In this document: in pieces, positions 6,785 through 14,339 of the stretch
Layout: every line of letters begins with the position of its first letter
How positions within the stretch are numbered: the first letter of the stretch is position 1
NCBI GenBank assembly: GCA_947632415.1
Contig: CANRPB010000027.1
Coordinates: 1-14,339, forward strand
Length of the DNA: 14,339 bases
Direction: 5' to 3'
From: an uncultured Bacilli bacterium
GTDB lineage: Bacteria > Bacillota_I > Bacilli_A > RF39 > UBA660
The notes under the pieces: generated by a model
Databases searched by the model: none
What the model was told of the DNA's origin: nothing
Seen by the model: the letters and a program-made list of their open reading frames with translations, nothing else
Program-made: the position numbers and the translations under genes

Positions 6785-8593
6785 TTATTTTTCCTCAAAC
6801 TCAGCCTCTTCAACACCATCATCTTTCTTACTATCACTCTCACCATTACTTTGATTAGCCTTACTAGCCTCCTCATAAACTTTAGTAGCAAAAGCCATAG
6901 CCGTCTCACTTAACTTCTCCTTCTTAGCCTTGATATCATCCAAATCATTTTTATCTATTGCATCCTTCAAATCTTTAATTTCACTTTCAGCCTTTTCCTT
7001 ATCCTTAGAATCAATCTTATCACCTAGATCCTTAATAGATCTTTCAGTTTGGAAAATTAATTGTTCAGCCTCATTCTTCAAATCAGCCTCTTCCTTCCTC
7101 TTCTCATCAGCAGCTCGATTAGCCTCTGCCTCCTTAACCATCTTATCAATCTCATCATCAGATAAATTAGTAGAAGAAGTAATTGTAATTGACTGCTCCT
7201 TATTAGTACCAAGATCCTTAGCCTTAACATTAACAATACCATTAGCGTCAATATCAAAAGTTACTTCAATTTGAGGCACACCCCTTGGAGCAGCAGGAAT
7301 ATTAGTTAATTGGAAACGACCAAGTGTTTTATTATCACTAGCCATACTTCTTTCACCCTGCAAAACATGAATATCAACAGCAGGTTGATTATCAGCAGCC
7401 GTTGAGAACACTTGCGACTTACTAGTTGGAATAGTAGTATTTCTTGGAATCAACACCGTCATTACTCCACCTAAAGTCTCAATACCAAGTGACAAAGGCG
7501 TTACATCCAACAATACAATATCATTTACCTCACCTTGCAATACACCACCTTGAATAGCAGCACCCATCGCAACTACCTCATCAGGATTAACACCCTTAGA
7601 AGGCTCCTTTCCAAGCTCATTTTTAATAATCTCCTGTACCCTTGGAATACGAGTTGAACCACCAACCAACAATACTTTATCAATATCACTCTTGCTAAGT
7701 GAAGCATCCTTCAAAGCCTTCCTTACAGGCTCCAATGTAGAATCAACCAAATCCCTAGTTAAATCCTCAAACTTAGCCCTAGTAATATCCATCTCAAAAC
7801 TAATTGGTGCTCCATCAACCTGCGCAATAAATGGTAATGAAACCTGAGTTGTAGTCATATTACTTAAATCCTTCTTAGCCTGCTCAGCAGCCTCTTTAAT
7901 ACGTTGCATTGCCATTTTATCATCCTTAAGATCAACACCCTCTTGAGTCTTAATTGAATCAATAATATAATCAACTAATCTATTATCAAAATCATCTCCA
8001 CCTAACTTATTATTACCAGATGTAGACAATACCTCAAATACACCATCACCTAACTCAAGAATAGACACATCAAATGTACCACCACCTAAGTCATAAACAA
8101 GAACCTTCTCATTCTTATCCTGTTTATCAAGACCATAAGCAAGAGCAGCAGCCGTAGGTTCATTTATAATTCTTTCAACCTCTAAACCAGCAATCTTACC
8201 AGCATTTTTAGTTGCCTGTCTTTGAGCATCATTAAAATAAGCAGGAACAGTTATAACAGCCTTTGTAACCTTCTCACCTAAATAAGCCTCAGCAGTCTTC
8301 TTCAAATCACCCAATATCATCGCACTAACTTCCTCAGGAGAATACTCCTTACCATTAGCCTTAACCTTCTTATCAGTTCCCATCAATCTCTTAATAGAAG
8401 AAATCGTTTCAGGATTAATAACAGCCTGATGCTTTGCCTTAGAACCAACTAACATATCGCCATTCTTAAAAGCAACTACGCTTGGTGTCGTTCTTCCACC
8501 CTCAGCATTAGCAATAACCTTAGCCTCTCCACCTTCATATACACATACACAACTATTAGTTGTACCTAAATCAATACCTATAATTTTACTCAT
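6785..8593 (-). CDS. dnaK: Chaperone protein DnaK (Hsp70)
   Basis: This 602-residue Hsp70 is complete. The ATPase domain shows IGIDLGTTNSC at the amino end, NEPTAAALAYGLDK, VYDLGGGTFDVSIL, and LLVGGSTRIPRVQ. The linker DIVLLDVTPLSLGIETLGG leads to the substrate-binding domain with GERSMASDNKTLGRFQL, then a charged helical lid and an acidic tail ending EEAEFEEK. It binds and releases unfolded proteins through ATP cycles with DnaJ and GrpE. A longer frame opens with GTG at 8602, but that GTG lies in the ribosome binding site AAAGGTGAT (8598-8606). ATG 8593 gives the standard MSKIIGID start. It follows grpE by 14 bases. Confidence 0.98.
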   Translation of the reverse strand: MSKIIGIDLGTTNSCVCVYEGGEAKVIANAEGGRTTPSVVAFKNGDMLVGSKAKHQAVINPETISSIKRLMGTDKKVKANGKEYSPEEVSAMILGDLKKTAEAYLGEKVTKAVITVPAYFNDAQRQATKNAGKIAGLEVERIINEPTAAALAYGLDKQDKNEKVLVYDLGGGTFDVSILELGDGVFEVLSTSGNNKLGGDDFDNRLVDYIIDSIKTQEGVDLKDDKMAMQRIKEAAEQAKKDLSNMTTTQVSLPFIAQVDGAPISFEMDITRAKFEDLTRDLVDSTLEPVRKALKDASLSKSDIDKVLLVGGSTRIPRVQEIIKNELGKEPSKGVNPDEVVAMGAAIQGGVLQGEVNDIVLLDVTPLSLGIETLGGVMTVLIPRNTTIPTSKSQVFSTAADNQPAVDIHVLQGERSMASDNKTLGRFQLTNIPAAPRGVPQIEVTFDIDANGIVNVKAKDLGTNKEQSITITSSTNLSDDEIDKMVKEAEANRAADEKRKEEADLKNEAEQLIFQTERSIKDLGDKIDSKDKEKAESEIKDLKDAIDKNDLDDIKAKKEKLSETAMAFATKVYEEASKANQSNGESDSKKDDGVEEAEFEEK

Positions 8594-8607
8594 ATTTATC
8601 ACCTTTC

Positions 8608-9192
8608 CTATTCACTAACTTTAACCATTGCAGGTCTAATAACCTTATCCTTAAGTAAATAACCCTTCTGTAATACCTCTAATACCATCTCAGACGGTAC
8701 ACCATCACGAGCCTCCGTCATAATCGCTTGATGATACGTTGGATCAAATGGCTTATTAGCGCCATCTATAGCCTTAACACCATACTTCTCCAAAGTATTA
8801 ACAAAATTACAATAAATCATCTTAAAACCAGCCAAAAACTTTGAAACCTCATCCTCTAGATTATCATCATCCATATTAATCGCACGTTCAAAATTATCGA
8901 CAATTGGAAGCAATGACTTAGCCAAATCCTCATTTGAATACTTTAACATTTTCTCCGTCTCTTCTTCTTTACGCTTGCGATAATTTACAAGTTCAGCCTT
9001 TTCCCTTAACAACTTATCCTCTAACTCACTAATCATATTATACGCTTCATTCAACTTATCCAAATGTTTCTTATCACAAGCATCATCACACTCTTTTTCC
9101 GAACATTCACACTCTTTTTCTGAACATTCACAACAAGACTTATCATCCTGTTTACAAGAAGAATCAATATCCTTTTTCTCTTTCTCTTCCAT
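8608..9192 (-). CDS. grpE: Nucleotide exchange factor GrpE with cysteine-rich N-terminus
   Basis: This 194-residue GrpE has the usual long coiled coil (about residues 45-110, including LREKAELVNYRKRKEEE) and the beta-wing domain (VDNFERAI, GVKAID, FDPTYHQAIM, and the end LKDKVIRPAMVKVSE). It speeds ADP release from DnaK. The first 42 residues are odd. This normally disordered acidic region holds eight cysteines (13, 20, 21, 23, 28, 30, 35, 39), with a seven-residue unit ECSEKEC repeated twice in tandem. Clustered cysteines suggest metal or redox sensitivity, but this is inference. ATG 9192 has GGGAGGA upstream and lies 11 bases after hrcA. Confidence 0.96.
   Translation of the reverse strand: MEEKEKKDIDSSCKQDDKSCCECSEKECECSEKECDDACDKKHLDKLNEAYNMISELEDKLLREKAELVNYRKRKEEETEKMLKYSNEDLAKSLLPIVDNFERAINMDDDNLEDEVSKFLAGFKMIYCNFVNTLEKYGVKAIDGANKPFDPTYHQAIMTEARDGVPSEMVLEVLQKGYLLKDKVIRPAMVKVSE
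9087..9128 (-). repeat. Tandem 21-bp repeat inside grpE
   Basis: Two adjacent 21-bp units (9087-9107 and 9108-9128) differ at a single base. Each encodes the same seven residues, so the difference is silent. This is the source of the doubled cysteine motif in GrpE and looks like a recent in-frame duplication. Confidence 0.9.
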
Positions 9193-9203
9193 GTATCCTC
9201 CCT

Positions 9204-10193
9204 CTAGTTACTATCAATATTTTGTTTTATATAATTTAGAAGTGCTATTGCACGATCATATTCCATTCTCTTAGGCCCAATCAAAGCCAACGTACCTTCC
9301 TCGCCATTTACCTTATACTTAGTCTTAATAATCGTCAAATCATCGTCAAATTCATTCTCACTACCAATATAAATATTAATACCATTATCCTCTTCCTTGA
9401 TATTTTTAATAATATCTTTATCCTCAAACTTACTTATGATATCCCTTATTTTATCAGTATTATTAAACTCCGGTTGCATCAAAATATTCCTAGTACCATT
9501 CATTTTAAAACTATTGTCACTAAAATCAGTAAACGCATTATAAAAAGCATTGTACAAAACCTCATGCTGTTTTACATACTGTCCTATAATTGGCTTAATC
9601 TCATACTCAAGCAAAGAACTAACTTCACTAATCGGAACACCAACAATCAACTTATTAATTAAATTGACAGTCTGCTTTATCTCAGCAACCGCAACCTTTT
9701 CCTCCAATTTGACATTCTTATGTTCAACATGTCCCTTATCAGTTATAACTATCGCCACAAGATTCTGACTATCAATCGGAACAACCTCCACCTTCGTTAC
9801 CTTATTTTCCTTTGAAGTGCTACCAAGAACAATCGCAGTATAATTAGTCATCTCCGATATTATCTCCATACTCTTGCTAATAGCATCAGCAATAACCAAC
9901 GACTTACTATTAAAAACCGTCTCCAACTCTCTAATATCAAAATCATCAATACTCTTAGGTCTCATTATATTATCAACATAATAACGATATCCCTTTTCAC
10001 TAGGAACACGACCAGACGAAATATGCGTTTTCTCTAAAAGTCCAATATCCTCTAGAAAACTCATCTCATTCCTTATTGTAGCACTTGAACAATCAAGTAT
10101 CTCACACAACGACTTTGAACTAATTGGCCTAGCAGTCTTAATATAATCCTCAATAATTAGTCTCAATAATTTTTTCTGTCTATCACTAATCAT
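9204..10193 (-). CDS. hrcA: Heat-inducible transcription repressor HrcA
   Basis: This 329-residue protein has the HrcA layout: an amino-terminal winged helix (RQKKLLRLIIEDYIKTARPI, then SSATIRNEMSFLEDIGLL), the HISSGRVPSEKGYRYYVD segment, and a GAF-like effector domain up to LALIGPKRMEYDRAIALLNY. HrcA binds CIRCE operators and depends on GroEL for activity, releasing DNA when the chaperone is occupied by unfolded protein. It is the first gene of its own operon and two CIRCE sites lie directly upstream, so it represses itself together with grpE, dnaK, pepF and dnaJ. The start ATG 10193 has AGGGGTGA a few bases upstream. Confidence 0.97.
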   Translation of the reverse strand: MISDRQKKLLRLIIEDYIKTARPISSKSLCEILDCSSATIRNEMSFLEDIGLLEKTHISSGRVPSEKGYRYYVDNIMRPKSIDDFDIRELETVFNSKSLVIADAISKSMEIISEMTNYTAIVLGSTSKENKVTKVEVVPIDSQNLVAIVITDKGHVEHKNVKLEEKVAVAEIKQTVNLINKLIVGVPISEVSSLLEYEIKPIIGQYVKQHEVLYNAFYNAFTDFSDNSFKMNGTRNILMQPEFNNTDKIRDIISKFEDKDIIKNIKEEDNGINIYIGSENEFDDDLTIIKTKYKVNGEEGTLALIGPKRMEYDRAIALLNYIKQNIDSN

Positions 10194-10209
10194 TACTTCA
10201 CCCCTAGTT

Positions 10210-10236
10210 TTAGCACTACTATCACTCGAGTGCTAT
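10210..10236 (-). promoter_or_regulatory. CIRCE operator 2, over the transcription start
   Basis: On the plus strand TTAGCACTA-N9-GAGTGCTAT matches the CIRCE consensus TTAGCACTC-N9-GAGTGCTAA at 8 of 9 bases in each arm. It begins 17 bases from the hrcA start codon and covers the predicted transcription start (about 10234). Confidence 0.95.
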
Positions 10237-10240
10237 TACC

Positions 10241-10269
10241 AGTATACTATTATATGTTAGCATTGTCAA
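10241..10269 (-). promoter_or_regulatory. Sigma-A-type promoter of the hrcA operon
   Basis: On the minus strand TTGACA (10269-10264) and TATACT (10246-10241) are separated by 17 bases, close to the ideal. The -35 lies within CIRCE 1 and the start point within CIRCE 2. Confidence 0.9.
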
Positions 10270-10283
10270 TATATGAGTGCTAA
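10257..10283 (-). promoter_or_regulatory. CIRCE operator 1, over the -35
   Basis: On the plus strand TTAGCATTG-N9-GAGTGCTAA has one perfect arm and one arm matching at 7 of 9 bases, with the exact 9-base spacer. The degenerate arm shares bases with the -35 hexamer, which may explain its drift from consensus. Confidence 0.85.
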
Positions 10284-10314
10284 ATTTAAAAAAATATTAC
10301 AAAACTGTAATATT
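10284..10314 (-). terminator. Intrinsic terminator of murC
   Basis: A perfect 8-bp stem AATATTAC/GTAATATT (10314-10307 with 10300-10293) with a 6-base loop is followed on the minus strand by a T run and TAAATTT. It includes part of the murC stop and insulates the heat-shock operon from murC transcription. Confidence 0.85.
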
Positions 10315-11635
10315 AATTTAAAACCTTCTTCTGCTCCTTCAATAAACTCTCATACTTATCCAATATAATATATATATCAGCACAACTCATAAAACACAAT
10401 ACACAATCCCTATACTTAAGCAATTTACCAACAAGAGGAACACTTATCTTCTCACTATTAGGAACACCAGCAATAATAGCATCACTAGAAACATTAGGAT
10501 AATCCTCTTGTCTTTCCCTATCACAATGAATATCCATTATAAAAGCCTTATCAGCAATCTTCAAACAATCAATAAAATCAGACAACAAAGCAAGAGTTCT
10601 AGAATAAGTATTAGGTAAAAAAACAGCAATTAACTTCTTATGAGGATACTTCTGTCTTGCAGCCTCCAAAGTAACCCTAATCTCAGTTGGATGATGCGCA
10701 TAATCATCTATAACAACAATATCATCATATACCCTTTCCTTAAACCTTCTCTTAGCGCCCTTAAAAGTCTTCATATACTTAATAATATCATCTTTACTTA
10801 TACCATAATAATCACAAACAACAATTGCAGCCAAACTATTTAAAATCATATGATTTCCAAACAAAGGCAACTCAAAATGGCCATAAAAAGAACCATGCAT
10901 ATAAACATCAAAACTACTACCATTACTAGATAATTTAACATCTTTAGCAATAACATCATTATTATCATTAAAACCATAATAAATAATTTTTTTATCAAAA
11001 CTAATACCTCTAATATTTAAATCATCACCACAAGCAACAATCAAATTAGACTTATTACCAAAAATTCTAAAAGTATCCTTTATCTCCTCAATACCACCAG
11101 GATAACACTCAGTATGATCCAACTCAACATTCGTAAGAACCGTTATAAAAGGATGATAAGCAAGCAAATGCTTATTATACTCATCACTCTCAATAACAAA
11201 AATCCTATCACTCTTATTAGCATAACCAGTTCCATCACCAACAAAATAACTACAACCTAACGTATTCTTTATAATATGACTAATCAATAAACTAGTCGTA
11301 GTTTTACCATGAGTACCACACACACCAACCGTTTCAAACTGCTTAGTAACATAACCAACTACTTGATTATAATCCATAATCTTTAATCCAAGATCCCTAA
11401 CTCTTTTAATCTCCGGGTGATCACTAGAAAAAGCCTTAGAAAAAGTAACAATTGTATCACTATCTATATCATGAGCCTCATAATAAATCTTAATATTACG
11501 CTCCCTCAAACCATCCTCAGTAAACTTATAATGTCTAGAATCATCATACCCAGTTACCTCATTACCCAAATCGTGCAATATACTAGCAAGAGTACTCATT
11601 CCCGATCCTTTAATACCTATACAATAATATTTCAT
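10313..11635 (-). CDS. murC: UDP-N-acetylmuramate--L-alanine ligase
   Basis: This 440-residue Mur ligase adds the first amino acid, L-alanine, to UDP-MurNAc in cytoplasmic peptidoglycan synthesis. It starts with a Rossmann segment GIKGSGMSTLA (usual GIGGxGMS). The ATP P-loop GTHGKTTTS is at residues 107-115. The middle domain has VIESDEYN and TNVELDHTECYP, and the carboxy domain has IDDYAHHPTEI. The presence of MurC means this organism builds a wall, unlike true Mollicutes. AAGGTGG lies a few bases before ATG 11635. It is monocistronic, with its own promoter and terminator. Among Mur ligases the short first domain and DDYAHHPTEI favour MurC over MurD or MurE; Mpl is a less likely alternative. 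Confidence 0.93.
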   Translation of the reverse strand: MKYYCIGIKGSGMSTLASILHDLGNEVTGYDDSRHYKFTEDGLRERNIKIYYEAHDIDSDTIVTFSKAFSSDHPEIKRVRDLGLKIMDYNQVVGYVTKQFETVGVCGTHGKTTTSLLISHIIKNTLGCSYFVGDGTGYANKSDRIFVIESDEYNKHLLAYHPFITVLTNVELDHTECYPGGIEEIKDTFRIFGNKSNLIVACGDDLNIRGISFDKKIIYYGFNDNNDVIAKDVKLSSNGSSFDVYMHGSFYGHFELPLFGNHMILNSLAAIVVCDYYGISKDDIIKYMKTFKGAKRRFKERVYDDIVVIDDYAHHPTEIRVTLEAARQKYPHKKLIAVFLPNTYSRTLALLSDFIDCLKIADKAFIMDIHCDRERQEDYPNVSSDAIIAGVPNSEKISVPLVGKLLKYRDCVLCFMSCADIYIILDKYESLLKEQKKVLN

Positions 11636-11653
11636 TTAACCACCTTCCACATA

Positions 11654-11682
11654 ATTATATCACAATTTCTCATAACAAAAAA
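11654..11682 (-). promoter_or_regulatory. Promoter of murC (extended -10)
   Basis: On the minus strand TATAAT (11659-11654) is preceded by TGA, an extended -10. The -35 is weak (TTTTTT, 17 bases upstream) and overlaps the U tract of the rpoE terminator. Confidence 0.6.
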
Positions 11683-11704
11683 CATTATAGAAAGGTTCTA
11701 TAAT
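11676..11704 (-). terminator. Intrinsic terminator of rpoE
   Basis: A perfect 9-bp stem ATTATAGAA/TTCTATAAT (11704-11696 with 11692-11684) with a 3-base loop is followed on the minus strand by GTTTTTTG. It lies 9 bases after the rpoE stop. Confidence 0.85.
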
Positions 11705-11712
11705 ATTTATTA

Positions 11713-12144
11713 CTAATTTTCATCATTCAAATCATCTTCATCAACAATCGATAAATCTAAAGAATCATCATCAACATCATCCATATCATCATCAACATCA
11801 GTTAAATCATCACCCTCATCATCGATTTCATCAGACTCATCTGTCTCATCAACTTCATCAACCTCAGACTCATCATCATCAATATGTAACTCAACCTTGT
11901 GATTCTCACTCAAATCCCATTCAGCACTATCAAGCATATAAAATCTCTTATCAATCGTTAAAGAAGTATAATAATCACCTATTTTAGCCGAATAATCTTG
12001 ATCATCCATCCCCAACAATTCACAAATTCTTTTAAACAATGAAGCCGTACTCATAGCGCTTTTATTCTCTTTTATTAACAAATATGTTAAATCAGTATAA
12101 CTCATTAATTCAATTTCTTCCTTTGACATATTTTTAAGTTCCAT
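11713..12144 (-). CDS. rpoE: RNA polymerase delta subunit
   Basis: This 143-residue protein has the two-part RpoE layout: a folded amino-terminal HARE-HTH domain (about residues 1-80, with YTDLTYLLIKENK, a FKRICELLGM helix, and FYMLDSAEWDLSENHKVE) and an Asp/Glu-rich tail from about 88 to the end. Delta is restricted to Firmicutes. It helps release RNA polymerase from nucleic acids and tunes start-site selection in response to the initiating nucleotide. GGGAGGA lies before ATG 12144. It follows argS but has its own strong promoter and a terminator. The tail is low-complexity (repeated GAT/GAA codons), as usual for the family. Confidence 0.95.
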   Translation of the reverse strand: MELKNMSKEEIELMSYTDLTYLLIKENKSAMSTASLFKRICELLGMDDQDYSAKIGDYYTSLTIDKRFYMLDSAEWDLSENHKVELHIDDDESEVDEVDETDESDEIDDEGDDLTDVDDDMDDVDDDSLDLSIVDEDDLNDEN

Positions 12145-12171
12145 AAAATCCTCCCAAACAATGACTATTTA

Positions 12172-12199
12172 ATTTTAACATTTTTTTACAATGTGTCAA
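12172..12199 (-). promoter_or_regulatory. Promoter of rpoE
   Basis: On the minus strand TTGACA (12199-12194) and TAAAAT (12177-12172) are separated by 16 bases, with TGT before the -10 (extended). It starts 9 bases past the argS stop; I see no terminator for argS, so read-through into rpoE is likely as well. Confidence 0.8.
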
Positions 12200-12207
12200 T
12201 ACCCTTT

Positions 12208-13893
12208 TTACATAATCGATGGAATATCAATCACAAGCAAATCAAGCATCTGCTTAATTATTTTATTAGTTACAGTAAGAACATATAACCAATTTTTCTT
12301 AACATCATCATCTTGTAAATTTATTATATGATTATTCTGATAAAATATATTAGCGCTAACACACAAATTATAAACATAATCAGCTATATAATGAGGCATT
12401 CTCTCATTAAAAGCACTCAAAACAGCATCAGAAAACTCAATCAACTTCAATCGCAAGTCCCTATCACAATCATTATAAATCTTATCATTTAAACAAATAT
12501 TTTTAGTCTCTAAACTTAAAATCTTATTAATTCTAAGATATGTATACAAAATATAAGGACCAGTTTTACCAGTAACATCAGAAAACTTATTCAAATCAAA
12601 CACATAATCCTTAGTCCTAGAATTAATCAAATCAGCAAACTTAAGAATCGCATTAACAATTATATCAACATCAGACCTTTTCATATCCTTATTAGTTTCC
12701 TTCTTAGAAATAAAAATATTCCTTGTATCATCAAATAAAGACTCAAGTTTAGGTGAATTACCATTTCTCGTCTTATAAGGCTTATTATCAGTTCCATTAA
12801 CCGTTCCATACCCTAAAAACTCAAGTTTACTCTTATCAAATATTCCCGCCTTATCAGCCACTCTAAACACCTGTGTAAAATGAAGTTCCTGACGATTATC
12901 AACAACATACAAAATATGATCAGGAAGAAAATCCTTCTTTCTTTGCAAAATCGTAGCCAAATCCGTCGAAGCATAAAGATAAGCACCATTACTCTTCTTA
13001 AACAACAACGGTGGTATATCCTTCTTATCAGTCTCTTCAATAACATCAACCACTAAAGCATTCTCACTCACACTCAACAAAGAAGAATCCCTCAAAATTG
13101 ACTCCGTCTCCTCCAAATAACTATAAGCATCACTCTCACCATACCAATAATCAAAAGAAACACCCAAAAACTTATAATTATTATTGATATCCTCCTTAGA
13201 TACCTCCAAAATTCTTTTCCAAATATCAACATAATAAGAATTACCATCCTGTAACTGCTTAGTTATATTAGCGCACTCTTCCTTTATCTCTACATTCTCT
13301 TTACAAATACCATTCATCTCAGGATAAATCTTATCCAAATAACTAATATCTATATTCTCTAAACTCAAACCATCCCTTAAAACACCATAAATAACCTCAC
13401 CAATCTGAAGCCCAAAATCACCAAGATGAACATCACTTATCACAACATGACCCATATATTTTATAATTCTCTTAATAGACTCACCAACAATAGCAGTTCT
13501 CATATGACCAACATGTAAAGGTTTAGCCACATTAGCGCCACCATAATCCAAAACAAAAGTCTCACGCTTATCCAAATCAAATAACTGCTTCTCATCATCA
13601 TAAATCTTTCTAACATAACTATTTATCAAAACATCACTAACCTTAATATTAATAAAACCAGGATTAGCAAAAGAAACATCACTAAAATAAGAAGAAAAAC
13701 AATCTAACTTTCTAATTCTTTCAACAACCAATTCTCCAATTTCACTAGGACTTTTATGATTTTCCTTAGCAATCCTAAACAAATCATTACACTGAAAATC
13801 ACACAAATCAGACTTAGAAACCTTAACACAATCAACATTATATCCCAAATCACACAATACACCCTTAATTATCTCAGCAATCTCTTGTTTCAT
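12208..13893 (-). CDS. argS: Arginyl-tRNA synthetase
   Basis: This 561-residue class I synthetase charges tRNA-Arg. In order: an amino-terminal additional domain that recognises the tRNA D-loop (about residues 1-105, with PGFINIKV), then DYGGANVAKPLHVGHMR with the HIGH-type motif HVGH at 127-130. The catalytic domain includes GDFGLQIG and FDYWYGESD. A KTRNGN stretch takes the KMSKS place, as in many ArgRS, and a DALR-type helical anticodon domain ends the protein. ATG 13893 overlaps the preceding stop (ATGA) and has AGGTGG upstream inside that gene, so translation is probably coupled. There is no room for a T-box leader, so regulation depends on the upstream promoter. Confidence 0.98.
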   Translation of the reverse strand: MKQEIAEIIKGVLCDLGYNVDCVKVSKSDLCDFQCNDLFRIAKENHKSPSEIGELVVERIRKLDCFSSYFSDVSFANPGFINIKVSDVLINSYVRKIYDDEKQLFDLDKRETFVLDYGGANVAKPLHVGHMRTAIVGESIKRIIKYMGHVVISDVHLGDFGLQIGEVIYGVLRDGLSLENIDISYLDKIYPEMNGICKENVEIKEECANITKQLQDGNSYYVDIWKRILEVSKEDINNNYKFLGVSFDYWYGESDAYSYLEETESILRDSSLLSVSENALVVDVIEETDKKDIPPLLFKKSNGAYLYASTDLATILQRKKDFLPDHILYVVDNRQELHFTQVFRVADKAGIFDKSKLEFLGYGTVNGTDNKPYKTRNGNSPKLESLFDDTRNIFISKKETNKDMKRSDVDIIVNAILKFADLINSRTKDYVFDLNKFSDVTGKTGPYILYTYLRINKILSLETKNICLNDKIYNDCDRDLRLKLIEFSDAVLSAFNERMPHYIADYVYNLCVSANIFYQNNHIINLQDDDVKKNWLYVLTVTNKIIKQMLDLLVIDIPSIM

Positions 13894-14240
13894 AACTCCA
13901 CCTCATACTCTAACCTATATAAACACACATTTTCAAAATCATCCAAACAAACTAAATACTTTATACAAACACCATTATTGAATAACTCTCTATCAATCAA
14001 CTTTAACGAAAAAGGTATCTCCAAACCCTGAAACATAAACATACCCCTATCATTACCAAAATCCAATACTATCTCATAATCAAAAGCCTTTCTACGCAAC
14101 ACATTTTCACCAAAATCATATATATTAACTATTCCATCATTATATTTAATGATATTATTACACAATATGCCACTAATTACCCTATTGATTTTAATCTCAT
14201 CATTTTCCTTCAACAAAACTTGAACCTTAACTCTTGACAA
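13890..14240 (-). CDS. DUF1934/YwiB-family beta-barrel protein
   Basis: This protein of about 116 residues is rich in beta-strand patterns and resembles YwiB (DUF1934), a small calycin-like barrel of unknown function encoded just upstream of argS in many Bacilli; that position supports the call as much as the sequence does. Features seen are SRVKVQVLL at the start, FDYEIVLDFGNDRGMFMFQG in the middle, and YRLEYEVEL at the end. Start choice: the frame extends to ATG 14282, but this lies inside the promoter and upstream of the predicted transcription start. ATG 14249 has its AAGGA only one base away, too close. TTG 14240 has the same site nine bases upstream and gives a family-like start, so I prefer it. 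It ends in TGA overlapping argS by 4 bases. Confidence 0.7.
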   Translation of the reverse strand: MSRVKVQVLLKENDEIKINRVISGILCNNIIKYNDGIVNIYDFGENVLRRKAFDYEIVLDFGNDRGMFMFQGLEIPFSLKLIDRELFNNGVCIKYLVCLDDFENVCLYRLEYEVEL

Positions 14241-14264
14241 AACCCTCATTCCTTTTCGCTTGTA

Positions 14265-14293
14265 ATTATAACACATACACATACCATGCGCAA
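14265..14293 (-). promoter_or_regulatory. Promoter of the ywiB-like gene and argS
   Basis: On the minus strand TTGCGC (14293-14288) and TATAAT (14270-14265) are separated by 17 bases, with TGT before the -10 (extended). The predicted transcription start is near 14257. It overlaps the upstream part of the longest reading frame and decides the start choice of that gene. Confidence 0.7.
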
Positions 14294-14339
14294 CGAAAAG
14301 TTAAATATTATCACACAAAAATAAAAATAATCAAAAAAA

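Noticed and set aside
6930..7274. A 114-codon plus-strand frame rich in Ser and Leu opposite dnaK
   Set aside because: It mirrors the charged helical lid of DnaK and has no independent support.
11750..11890. Simple-sequence repeat of ATC/ATCA units
   Set aside because: It encodes the acidic Asp/Glu tail of RpoE, which is normal for the family.
13890..13893. UGA read as tryptophan (Mycoplasma-type code)
   Set aside because: TGA acts as a stop in the ywiB-like gene at its overlap with argS, and tryptophans in the window that I checked are TGG.
13894..14339. T-box riboswitch controlling argS
   Set aside because: The upstream gene abuts argS and its promoter leaves a very short leader; no T-box core or terminator/antiterminator is visible.
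1..14339. CRISPR array, insertion sequence or other defence system
   Set aside because: No regularly spaced repeats, transposase or terminal inverted repeats were seen; the only defence-like item is the broken toxin-antitoxin pair.

Overview
The window is an AT-rich chromosomal segment from a low-G+C Firmicute. Every gene with a recognisable product is on the minus strand, so transcription runs from high to low coordinates. The HrcA/CIRCE heat-shock system, the RNA polymerase delta subunit (rpoE), a ywiB-argS-rpoE cluster, AGGAGGTGAT-type ribosome binding sites and a CCA-encoding tRNA all point to the Bacilli. The very low G+C suggests an uncultured gut or Mollicutes-related Bacilli lineage; this placement is inference. 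MurC implies a peptidoglycan wall. TGA is a genuine stop (the ywiB-like gene ends in TGA, overlapping the argS start), so the Mycoplasma genetic code is not used.

Layout in transcription order. (1) 14293-11713: a ywiB/DUF1934-like gene overlaps argS by 4 bases; rpoE follows under its own promoter and ends at a hairpin terminator. (2) 11682-10284: murC with its own promoter and terminator. (3) 10283-3799: a heat-shock operon hrcA-grpE-dnaK-pepF-dnaJ, driven by one sigma-A-type promoter with two CIRCE operators, one over the -35 and one over the predicted transcription start. An oligoendopeptidase F gene sits between dnaK and dnaJ. (4) 3727-2641: a compact phage-type lysis cassette, a TcdE-family holin overlapping an M23 endolysin by 8 bases, with hairpin terminators on both sides. 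(5) 2638-929: frr and rmuC behind a clear promoter. (6) 826-663: tRNA-Ala(UGC) with promoter and terminator. (7) 600-1: an AT-rich stretch with the remains of a YefM-YoeB toxin-antitoxin operon: a good promoter, an antitoxin broken by a one-base frameshift, and a toxin cut to half length. Its codon use differs from the rest of the window.

Most of the window is core cell machinery: translation (argS, frr, tRNA-Ala), transcription (rpoE), wall synthesis (murC), protein folding and turnover (hrcA-grpE-dnaK-pepF-dnaJ) and genome maintenance (rmuC). The accessory pieces are the lysis cassette and the toxin-antitoxin remnant beside the tRNA. I see no wholly new multi-gene system. The most unusual items are the isolated holin-endolysin pair, the cysteine-rich repeat-bearing N-terminus of GrpE, the peptidase inside the chaperone operon, the doubled CIRCE and the decayed toxin-antitoxin pair.
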